NCBI GenBank assembly: GCA_045587025.1
Contig: JAZNBK010000060.1
Location: forward strand, 1 to 9,104
Direction: 5' to 3'
Length of the DNA: 9,104 nt
Origin: UBA1740 sp045587025
GTDB lineage: Bacteria > Bacillota > Clostridia > Oscillospirales > CAG-272
Shown here: positions 1 to 5,747 of the stretch, piece by piece
Position numbering within the stretch: position 1 is the first letter of the stretch
How the letters are laid out: each line of letters begins with the position of its first letter
Position numbers and translations under genes: made by a program
The notes under the pieces: generated by a model
Told to the model about the DNA's origin: nothing
The model's input: only the letters and a program-made list of their open reading frames with translations
The model's database searches: none

Positions 1-68
1 CAAAATTTGCATTTTGTATAATTTTGTCTATCTCTTTTAAGGTGCTCTGTTTATTAAATCTACAATAT

Positions 69-97
69 ATGTTACCATAAACCTGCGAAAAAGTCAA
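69..97 (-). promoter_or_regulatory. Candidate sigma-A-type promoter firing out of the left edge
   Basis: On the minus strand, TTGACT (92-97) is followed after 17 bp by TAACAT (69-74), with a TG one base before the -10 box (extended -10). The -35 matches five of six consensus bases and the -10 four of six. It points away from spoIIID, so it would serve a gene beyond position 1. The rest of 1-177 is AT-rich and shows no gene or convincing terminator. The call rests on motif matching alone in AT-rich DNA, so chance is a real possibility. Confidence 0.3.
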
Positions 98-177
98 GAT
101 TTAAACATTATCTTTTTAAAGTTTATATTTCCTATTGAAATGGATTTGAAAATTTGATATTATATTTATGATAATAA

Positions 178-450
178 TTATAGTATAAACGCTATATTTC
201 TTCGCTTCAGATATTTTATTCGTGTCGCTTCCCCGCCTCTTAGATGCCTTTCTAATTTGTTCTTCTCGAGAACTTCTTTTGCTTCTTTATATAATAAAGG
301 ATTTATATTTTTTAATCTTATCGTTATATCTTTATGTACTGTGCTTTTACTTATGGAAAATTTTTGCGCTACCCCTCGTACCGTTTCCTCATTTTTAACC
401 AAATATTCAGCGAGAATCTCACATCTTTCTCTCGTATTTTTATATAACAT
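178..450 (-). CDS. spoIIID: Sporulation transcriptional regulator SpoIIID
   Basis: Small DNA-binding protein of 90 residues. In Bacillus and Clostridia SpoIIID acts in the mother cell, activating and repressing part of the sigma-E regulon. The N-terminal half carries a helix-turn-helix at about residues 23-42, including the diagnostic run SISKSTVHKD. The C-terminal part has the basic segment RHLRGGEAT (68-76) followed by a Lys/Arg-rich tail, which in the family forms a second DNA-contacting helix. Bacillus SpoIIID has 93 residues, so the length fits. I chose the ATG at 448-450 because a strong SD, GGGGGTG (455-461), lies just upstream. The frame stays open to an ATG at 499-501, but that adds 17 non-family residues and lacks an SD. 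It is divergent from the methyltransferase at 507. It is not followed by mreB/mbl in the visible sequence, unlike the Bacillus arrangement. Confidence 0.95.
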   Translation of the reverse strand: MLYKNTRERCEILAEYLVKNEETVRGVAQKFSISKSTVHKDITIRLKNINPLLYKEAKEVLEKNKLERHLRGGEATRIKYLKRRNIAFIL

Positions 451-481
451 ATGACACCCCCATAAATTATTATTCTTATAA

Positions 482-510
482 AATATATGAAAGGTTTTCA
501 TAATCTATGA
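482..510 (-). promoter_or_regulatory. Candidate sigma-E-like promoter of spoIIID
   Basis: On the minus strand, TCATAGA (504-510) is followed after 14 bp by CATATATT (482-489). The Bacillus sigma-E consensus, approximately KMATATT, 14-15 bp, CATACAMT, is met at 5 of 7 and 6 of 8 positions. Transcription would begin near 475, leaving about 25 nt of leader that contains the spoIIID SD. spoIIID is sigma-E-dependent in B. subtilis, which supports the reading, but the match is partial. The octamer CATATATT also occurs on this strand at other places in the window (64-71, 3539-3546, 4719-4726). The element overlaps the SD and start codon of the divergent methyltransferase. Confidence 0.35.
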
Positions 511-1289
511 TTAAAGAAACTGACAAATTTATTGATTCTACCATAATGGAAGGTATGACGTCTATTCGGTCAATACTTGATATTCAAGAAAAAAATCACA
601 CGAACGATAGAAAAATACTCGAGATATTGTATGACGAAAATCGTTACGAAAAAATCAAAAAAGAAATCGGTTATTTAAGGCATCAGGCGGAAAAATATAA
701 CTTTAAGCTGACGAAAACCGACAAGGAAACGATAGATTCGCTCGCTCTCGGAAACACTCACGGCGGCATAATCGCGCTTTGCACAAAAAGAACTATCCCC
801 TCTTTAAAAGACAATTTGAATAATATAAAACAAAACGGGTTTTACGTCATGATACAAGGAATCGAGGACCCCTACAACTTTGGTTACGCATTACGCTCTC
901 TTTATTCTTGCGGAGTTGACGGAATTATACTTTCCGAAAGAAATTGGATGAGCGCGGCAGGCGTAGTTTGCAGAGCTTCGGCAGGCGCGTCTGAATTGTT
1001 TGAAATATACACCTCAGATGCAATAATTGCGACTGATATTTTCAAAGAAATTAACTATAAAGTAGTTTCTGCCGACATAAAAACCAGCAATTTGTTAGGT
1101 AAAACCGATTTAAAGCTTCCGATCTTTTTGATAATCGGAGGCGAAAAACGCGGTATTTCAAAAGAAATACTTGATAAATCCGATATCATAGTAAAAATTC
1201 CTTACGCAAGAGAATTTAACGCTTCCCTATCTGCCGCATCGGCGACGACAATAATCGGCTACGAAATTATGAGACAAAACAAAATATAG
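507..1289 (+). CDS. TrmH/SpoU-family RNA 2'-O-methyltransferase
   Basis: Predicted S-adenosylmethionine-dependent methyltransferase of 260 residues that would add a methyl group to a ribose 2'-OH in rRNA or tRNA. The exact target cannot be read from sequence. Residues about 13-95 resemble the SpoU substrate-binding domain. The C-terminal SPOUT domain shows motif 1 (NFGYALR, 124-130, with the family Asn and catalytic-type Arg130), motif 2 (IIGGEKRGIS, 209-218, with Glu213) and motif 3 (IPYAREFNASLSAASA, 231-246). Motif 3 has SLSAASA where many TrmH/RlmB proteins have SLNVSxA, so the usual Asn is Ser242. The ATG at 507 is preceded by AAAGG (490-494) at a rather long 12 nt. It is the only plus-strand gene here, and its TAG stop lies at the edge of the terminator stem. 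I found no convincing sigma-A promoter in the 56 bp shared with spoIIID. An RlmB-like function is possible but unproven. Confidence 0.9.
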   Translation: MIKETDKFIDSTIMEGMTSIRSILDIQEKNHTNDRKILEILYDENRYEKIKKEIGYLRHQAEKYNFKLTKTDKETIDSLALGNTHGGIIALCTKRTIPSLKDNLNNIKQNGFYVMIQGIEDPYNFGYALRSLYSCGVDGIILSERNWMSAAGVVCRASAGASELFEIYTSDAIIATDIFKEINYKVVSADIKTSNLLGKTDLKLPIFLIIGGEKRGISKEILDKSDIIVKIPYAREFNASLSAASATTIIGYEIMRQNKI

Positions 1290-1324
1290 CTAAAACCCCT
1301 GTTTTTTAGACAGGGGTTTTAGCT
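1288..1324. terminator. Bidirectional intrinsic terminator between convergent genes
   Basis: A perfect 14-bp inverted repeat, AGCTAAAACCCCTG (1288-1301) and CAGGGGTTTTAGCT (1311-1324), encloses a 9-nt loop. On the plus strand the stem runs into TTTT for the methyltransferase transcript. On the minus strand it is followed by a T-rich tract (TATATTTTG) for the FAD-oxidoreductase transcript. The first bases of the stem are the last two bases of the methyltransferase TAG stop codon, and the other gene stops only 11 bp away, so one element serves both. Confidence 0.88.
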
Positions 1325-1335
1325 TTTCAAGCTAT

Positions 1336-2727
1336 TTATTTTGCTAAACGTCTACCTAGCAAAACGCCCATAACGGACGCCATCATAAGACCTCTCGTCC
1401 ATCCGCTCGAATCTCCAAGGCAATACAGCCCTTTAAGACTTGTGTTAAAATCGGAATCCATCTTAACACGGTTACTGTAAAACTTTAATTCAGGAGAATA
1501 AAGCAAGGTTTCGGTAGATGCAAATCCGGGCACGACGTGGTCAAGCGCCTGAATAAAATTGATTATATTCATCATAGCGCGATAAGGCATTGCGGCAGTG
1601 ATATCTCCTGCCACAGCATCAGGCAAGGTCGGCTTTAAATTGGATTGCGCGAGCTCCTTTGCCCAGGTGCGCTTTCCGTCCAAAATATCGCCGAAACGCT
1701 GCACGAGTATATGACCCGCACCAAGCATATTAGCGAGCTCTCCTACCTTCTGTGCGTATGCGATCGGCTGATTAAACGGAGTGTTGAAGTTATGAGATAC
1801 TAAAATAGCAAGATTAGTATTATTACTCTTTAATTCCTTGTAGGAATGTCCGTTTACAACCGCGAGGTTATTGTCATAATTCTCCTGACTTACAAAACCG
1901 CCGGGATTCTGACAAAAGGTTCTGACTTTGTTCTTGAATGGCTTAGGATATCCAATTAATTTTGACTCATACAGTACGCGGTTCACCTGCTCCATAACTT
2001 CATTTCTGACCTCAACACGTACGCCTATATCAACAGTTCCGGGTTCGTGATCCACGCCGTGCTCGGTACAAATATGCTCGAGCCATTCAGCTCCTCTTCT
2101 TCCCGTGGCCACTATAACGTCCTTTGCGGAAATCGTTTCTGTTTTTCCTTTAATTTCTACCACGGCGCCGTTACAGGTATTGTTTTCTATAAGCAAATCT
2201 TTACATTCACAGCCGAAAATAATCTTTACTCCGTTATTAAGCAAATACTGTTCAATGGAATAATATATTTCCTGCGCCTTTTCCGTTCCCAAGTGTCTGA
2301 TAGGACAATCAACGAGTTTGAGTCCCGCTTGAATTGCTCTTTTTCTTATTTCTTTGACAGAGTCCTCGTTTCCAAGCCCTTCGATATGAGTATCTGCCCC
2401 AAATTCGAGATAAATATTATCGGTATAATCAATAGTTTCCTGCGCCTTTTCAAAGCCGATAAGATTAGGCAAATCCCCGCCTACGTCTGCGCTCAAAGAA
2501 AGCTTACCGTCAGAGAAAGCTCCGGCACCTGAAAAACCGGTAGTGATATGGCAATACGGCTTACAATTTACGCAATTTTTCGTTTTTGATTTTGGGCAGC
2601 TTCTATTTTCAATAGCAGCGCCCTTTTCTATAATAACAATTTCTCTTTTGCTGCCACGCTTTAACATCTCAATAGCGGTAAATATACCAGCAGGACCAGC
2701 ACCAATAATCAATACGTCTGTATTCAC
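1336..2727 (-). CDS. COG2509-type FAD-dependent dehydrogenase/oxidoreductase
   Basis: Predicted soluble flavoprotein of 463 residues in the NAD(P)/FAD-dependent oxidoreductase superfamily, COG2509-like. The family has no firmly assigned reaction. The N-terminal Rossmann motif for FAD is GAGPAG (9-14) with an acidic partner in IVIIEKG (30-36). A four-cysteine segment follows (Cys44, 52, 55, 59), then a Gly-rich GFSGAGAFSDGKL stretch typical of the family. VATGRRG in the middle and GLYCLGDSSGWTRG near the C-terminus resemble the second and third FAD-contacting regions. The cysteines could bind a metal or Fe-S cluster or be redox active; the sequence cannot decide. Translation starts at GTG (2725-2727), supported by SD GAGGAG (2737-2742) at 9 nt. 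It lies 41 bp downstream of xpt on the same strand with no terminator between, so it is probably co-transcribed. Confidence 0.88.
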   Translation of the reverse strand: MNTDVLIIGAGPAGIFTAIEMLKRGSKREIVIIEKGAAIENRSCPKSKTKNCVNCKPYCHITTGFSGAGAFSDGKLSLSADVGGDLPNLIGFEKAQETIDYTDNIYLEFGADTHIEGLGNEDSVKEIRKRAIQAGLKLVDCPIRHLGTEKAQEIYYSIEQYLLNNGVKIIFGCECKDLLIENNTCNGAVVEIKGKTETISAKDVIVATGRRGAEWLEHICTEHGVDHEPGTVDIGVRVEVRNEVMEQVNRVLYESKLIGYPKPFKNKVRTFCQNPGGFVSQENYDNNLAVVNGHSYKELKSNNTNLAILVSHNFNTPFNQPIAYAQKVGELANMLGAGHILVQRFGDILDGKRTWAKELAQSNLKPTLPDAVAGDITAAMPYRAMMNIINFIQALDHVVPGFASTETLLYSPELKFYSNRVKMDSDFNTSLKGLYCLGDSSGWTRGLMMASVMGVLLGRRLAK

Positions 2728-2768
2728 TTTTATAAACTCCTCTTTTTTTATCGTTTAGTTTTTTAAGA

Positions 2769-3341
2769 TTATGTACGGTATTTTATAATCCCGTTCTCCA
2801 TATCGTCTATAATTGCAAGAGATTCAACTCTTACACCGCTTTTACGAAGCTCGTCGCCTCCGTGTTGAAAGCCCTTCTCTATTGCAATAGCGCAACCGAT
2901 CAACTCCGCGCCCGCTTGCTTAGTAATATCCATAAGCCCTTTGATAGCGTTTCCGCACGCCAAAAAGTCATCGACGATCAACACCCTGTCGTTTTCTCCG
3001 ATATATTCGTTAGAAACTATTATCTGAAACGTCTTTCCGTGTGTAAACGATGCGACTTCTGAGGAATACACGTCTCCGCTAACGTTACTCGACTTGTTTT
3101 TTTTCGCAAAAACCACAGGAACACACAGATAATTTGCAGCAGCCACCGCCAAAGCAATGCCTGACGCTTCTACAGTCAAAATTTTGTTGATTTTTGCGCC
3201 TTTATATAGACGAGCAATTTCTTTACCCATCTTCATTAGAAAATCAACGTCTAAGCGTTGATTTAAAAAGCTACCAACTTTTAATACATTTCCGGGAAGA
3301 ACTCTTCCCTCTTTGTTGATTTTTTCTTGCAGTTCTTTCAT
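2769..3341 (-). CDS. xpt: Xanthine phosphoribosyltransferase
   Basis: Cytoplasmic purine-salvage enzyme of 190 residues. It transfers the phosphoribosyl group of PRPP to xanthine (and often guanine) to form the nucleotide. The PRPP-binding motif VLIVDDFLACGNA has the two adjacent acidic residues and the small-residue loop of type I phosphoribosyltransferases. Other Xpt hallmarks are VLKVGSFLNQ near the N-terminus, TVEASGIA, PVVFAKKNK, and IEKGFQHGGDEL with VESLA near the C-terminus. B. subtilis Xpt has 194 residues. The chosen ATG (3339-3341) sits 5 nt after a perfect SD, GGAGG (3347-3351). The frame can be extended to a TTG at 3368, but that would place the SD inside the gene and add nine residues not expected in Xpt. 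It leads a two-gene operon with the FAD oxidoreductase and has its own promoter. Confidence 0.95.
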   Translation of the reverse strand: MKELQEKINKEGRVLPGNVLKVGSFLNQRLDVDFLMKMGKEIARLYKGAKINKILTVEASGIALAVAAANYLCVPVVFAKKNKSSNVSGDVYSSEVASFTHGKTFQIIVSNEYIGENDRVLIVDDFLACGNAIKGLMDITKQAGAELIGCAIAIEKGFQHGGDELRKSGVRVESLAIIDDMENGIIKYRT

Positions 3342-3370
3342 ACCATCCTCCGAAACGAAATAAATCAAAG

Positions 3371-3393
3371 CGTTAAAATAATTAACGAACTAA
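3371..3393. promoter_or_regulatory. Possible operator at the xpt start site: inverted repeat and PurBox-like sequence
   Basis: Around the predicted xpt transcription start, CGTTAA and TTAACG form a perfect 6-bp inverted repeat with a 5-nt spacer (3371-3387). Overlapping it on the plus strand, 3381-3393 (ATTAACGAACTAA) matches the Bacillus PurR PurBox consensus AWWWCCGAACWWT at 11 of 13 positions. High-affinity PurR sites normally comprise two inverted boxes, and I do not see a clear partner. This is a position-supported guess only. Confidence 0.2.
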
Positions 3394-3421
3394 TTATACT
3401 ACAATTTGCTAAAATAATCAA
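3393..3421 (-). promoter_or_regulatory. Sigma-A-type promoter of the xpt operon
   Basis: On the minus strand, TTGATT (3416-3421) is followed after exactly 17 bp by a perfect TATAAT (3393-3398). The start would fall near 3386, giving an untranslated leader of about 45 nt with the SD at its end. That leader is too short to hold the guanine/xanthine-type riboswitches known upstream of xpt in Bacillus. Confidence 0.75.
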
Positions 3422-3442
3422 TAAAAAATAAAGACGCATGAA

Positions 3443-3484
3443 AAGTCGACTTGAACATTGTATATACAGTATTCAAGCCGACTT
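3443..3484 (-). terminator. Intrinsic terminator of the EF-G-like gene
   Basis: On the minus strand the arms AAGTCGGCTTGAA (3472-3484) and TTCAAGTCGACTT (3443-3455) form a 13-bp stem with one G-U pair, 18 bp past the stop codon. The stem runs into TTTTC, and further T-rich sequence follows about ten bases on. The 16-nt loop contains the perfect palindrome TGTATATACA (3459-3468), so the whole 42-nt element is almost one continuous palindrome. The immediate U-tract is short, so termination may be incomplete. Confidence 0.65.
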
Positions 3485-3502
3485 AAAATTTAGAAAATTA
3501 TA

Positions 3503-5581
3503 TCAGACGTTCTGCGAATTTTTAATTATCTGCTCGGAAATATATGGCGGAACTTCCTCGTATCTTACGAATGAGTAATCGTATCGGCCTCTACCTTGCG
3601 TTGTAGCGCGCAAGAAAATAACGTAATCGCTCATTTCAGCTTGAGGCGCCTCTGCTATTACCATTTGATATCCCGGCTTCTTTTCACACGCTTCAATGCC
3701 AAGCACGCGGCCTCTGCGCTTGTTAAGATCTCCCATAACGTCACCTACGTAATCATCAGGCACAACAACTTTAAGCTCGCCCACCGGCTCTAAAATAACG
3801 GGAGAAGCTTTTGGAATACCGTCTTTGTATGCAAGGTTTGCAGCAAGCTTGAAGGATATTTCATTACTGTCTACGTCATGGAACGAACCGTCAAACAAAT
3901 CTGCCTTTAACTTAACCATAGGATATCCTGCAAGAACGCCCTTTTGCATCGATTCTTGCAAGCCCTTTTCTACGGCAGGATGATACTGTTTAGGCACGGA
4001 ACCACCAAAAGTGCTTTCTGTGAACGTAAGTCCCTCATCTTCTCCGGGAGAGAAAGTAATTTTAACGTGTCCGTACTGACCGCTACCGCCGGACTGCTTT
4101 TTATGTTTTCCTTCCGCCTGAACAGTTTTCTTGATAGTTTCTCTGTAAGGAACAGTTGCGTCGCCAAGGACAACCGTGGTATTGTAACGGTTCTTTAATT
4201 TGTTTACGACTGTATCAATATGGATATCGCCGATACCATAAAGCAGCATCTGCTTACTTTCGGGGTTAACCTCGTACTTAATTGTGAAATCCTCTTCGAG
4301 AAGTCGAGCAATTCCCTGCGAAATTTTATCCTCGTCTCCCTTCGCCTGAGGTTGAACGGAGCGTATCATATACGGGGTAGGATAGGAAATCGGAACGTAT
4401 TTGATGTTCTCAACTACCGTTGTCAAGGTATCGTTTGTATTAGTATTAGCAAGCTTTGCAGTTACTCCGATATCTCCGCACGCAAGAGAATCAACGTCAA
4501 TTTGCTTCTTTCCGCGCATAGTAAAGATTTTATTGAACTTTTCTGCAGAGTACGTCGTTGTGTTTCTCAAGCTCATATCCTTTTTGAGAGTGCCGTTCAT
4601 TACCTTAAAGAAGGAAAGCTTTCCTACAAACGGATCTGCAATAGTTTTAAACACGAACAATGATGTGTTAGGGCTGTCTTTATTTATAACAGTTTCCTTA
4701 ACTTCACCGTCGGCGCCCAATATATGCTCGCATCCTCTGGCAGTAGGTCTCGGGAAGGAATCAACGATAGTGTTGATAAGTGATTTTACGCCCCACATCT
4801 TTGTAGCAGCGCCACAGAATACGGGAACAATTTCTCCGTGAATAATGCCGTCGTGCAAAGCTTCGACGAGCTCCTCGTGAGTTATTTCTTCCTCTGCAAA
4901 GAATTTTTCCATTAAAGGTTCGCTCGTAGTAGCGATAGATTCAAGAAGCTTGTTACGGTATTCGTTAGCTACGTCCATAAACTGCTCGGGGATAGGACAC
5001 GAAACATATTCTCCAGACGCCGAATCAAAGGTATAAACCTGCATATCAATAAGATACAAAAATCCGATAACCTTATCTACGTCAATACAAGGAATCAGTA
5101 CGGGACACAATGCTTTCCCGAATTTATCTCTCAAGGCGTCAAATACCTTATAAAATCTCGCATCATTATCGTCAAAACGGTTGATGAAAAAAGATTTTGG
5201 AATATTCGCTTCCGTTGCAAATTCCCATGCGAGCTCGGTTCCTACCTGAACTCCGTCCTTTCCGTCTACAACGATGATAGCGCTGTCGGAAACTCTTACG
5301 CATTGTTTAACCTCGCCTTCAAAATCGAAAAATCCGGGGGTGTCCAACACGTTTATTTTAACGTCACGCCAATTTATAGACGCTAAGGAAGAAGAAATAG
5401 AATATCCTCTCTTTATTTCTTCGGGATCAAAATCGCACACGGTGTTTCCGTCAAGTATTTTACCAAGACGTTCAGTTGATTTAGTAATATACAAAAGTGC
5501 TTCCGCAAGCGAAGTTTTTCCTGCTCCGCTATGTCCGAGAAGACAAATGTTTCTGATAGCTTTTGTTGAATAGTTTCCCAT
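3503..5581 (-). CDS. EF-G-like translational GTPase (EF-G paralogue)
   Basis: Protein of 692 residues with the full five-domain EF-G architecture, acting on the ribosome in the cytoplasm. The P-loop is GHSGAGKTS (16-24), where canonical EF-G has GHIDAGKT. The switch I region contains EEIKRGYSISSS (54-65) in place of the EF-G type ERGITI. G3 reads DTPGFFDF (80-87), so the catalytic His of DTPGHVDF is Phe84. G4 is NRFD (134-137) instead of NKxD. Domain IV is conserved: QSGGSGQYGHV, a GGSVPKQY loop, and HDVDSNE with His568, the position linked to translocation. These deviations match the EF-G-like paralogue family of Firmicutes rather than the main fusA gene, which usually sits with rpsL and rpsG; neither is present here. 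The ATG at 5579-5581 has SD AAAGGAG (5594-5600). It is transcribed alone from its own promoter. A tetracycline-protection role is less likely but not excluded. Confidence 0.9.
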   Translation of the reverse strand: MGNYSTKAIRNICLLGHSGAGKTSLAEALLYITKSTERLGKILDGNTVCDFDPEEIKRGYSISSSLASINWRDVKINVLDTPGFFDFEGEVKQCVRVSDSAIIVVDGKDGVQVGTELAWEFATEANIPKSFFINRFDDNDARFYKVFDALRDKFGKALCPVLIPCIDVDKVIGFLYLIDMQVYTFDSASGEYVSCPIPEQFMDVANEYRNKLLESIATTSEPLMEKFFAEEEITHEELVEALHDGIIHGEIVPVFCGAATKMWGVKSLINTIVDSFPRPTARGCEHILGADGEVKETVINKDSPNTSLFVFKTIADPFVGKLSFFKVMNGTLKKDMSLRNTTTYSAEKFNKIFTMRGKKQIDVDSLACGDIGVTAKLANTNTNDTLTTVVENIKYVPISYPTPYMIRSVQPQAKGDEDKISQGIARLLEEDFTIKYEVNPESKQMLLYGIGDIHIDTVVNKLKNRYNTTVVLGDATVPYRETIKKTVQAEGKHKKQSGGSGQYGHVKITFSPGEDEGLTFTESTFGGSVPKQYHPAVEKGLQESMQKGVLAGYPMVKLKADLFDGSFHDVDSNEISFKLAANLAYKDGIPKASPVILEPVGELKVVVPDDYVGDVMGDLNKRRGRVLGIEACEKKPGYQMVIAEAPQAEMSDYVIFLRATTQGRGRYDYSFVRYEEVPPYISEQIIKNSQNV

Positions 5582-5645
5582 GGTAATTAAGATCTCCTTT
5601 GCTGTGTAATTTGTAAAGATTTATATTTGAATATCTCTACGAAAT

Positions 5646-5674
5646 AGTATACTACATTCAATTCAAAAATTCAA
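5646..5674 (-). promoter_or_regulatory. Sigma-A-type promoter of the EF-G-like gene
   Basis: On the minus strand, TTGAAT (5669-5674) is followed after 17 bp by TATACT (5646-5651). Transcription would start near 5638, leaving about 57 nt of leader with the SD AAAGGAG near its end. Spacing and position are ideal for a housekeeping promoter. Confidence 0.65.
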
Positions 5675-5693
5675 TAGTTTTTTGCTATTTCCA

Positions 5694-5739
5694 CACAAAA
5701 CACATATTTTATATGGTTTTTTTGTGCATATTACACAAA
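5694..5739 (-). other. Two mutually exclusive AT-rich hairpins after the radical SAM gene
   Basis: In the minus-strand RNA just past the radical SAM stop codon, TTTGTG (5734-5739) can pair with CACAAA (5721-5726). The same CACAAAA (5720-5726) can instead pair with TTTTGTG (5694-5700), with an inner CATAT/ATATG stem. Both are weak, and neither is followed by a clear U-tract, so this is not a confident terminator. Confidence 0.25.
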
Positions 5740-5747
5740 GAAACGAG

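Noticed and set aside
1..97. Minus-strand open frame leaving the left edge, starting at TTG (95-97).
   Set aside because: About 32 codons only, no SD, and it overlaps the candidate promoter -35 box. In AT-rich DNA this length is easily random.
451..501. Upstream in-frame ATG extending SpoIIID by 17 residues.
   Set aside because: The extension does not resemble SpoIIID and has no SD, while the ATG at 448-450 has GGGGGTG at good spacing.
2047..2758. Plus-strand open frames of 161 and 71 codons opposite the FAD oxidoreductase.
   Set aside because: Antisense shadows of a family-matched gene. The hydrophobic second frame is what the complement of a Rossmann region would give.
3342..3368. TTG start for Xpt adding nine residues.
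   Set aside because: The extension contains the strong GGAGG SD of the ATG at 3339-3341, and Xpt proteins start near MKELQ-like sequence.
3342..3442. Purine riboswitch upstream of xpt, expected by analogy with Bacillus.
   Set aside because: The predicted leader is about 45 nt, and the conserved aptamer loops and helices were not found by eye between the EF-G terminator and the xpt start.
3596..4841. Several plus-strand open frames of 65-147 codons opposite the EF-G-like gene.
   Set aside because: They lie antisense to a well-conserved 692-codon gene, overlap each other, and show no recognisable domain or SD, so they are shadow frames.
3503..5581. Tetracycline ribosomal-protection gene (TetM/TetO type).
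   Set aside because: The domain IV and G-motif pattern, and a separate housekeeping-like promoter without mobile-element context, fit the chromosomal EF-G-like paralogue family better.
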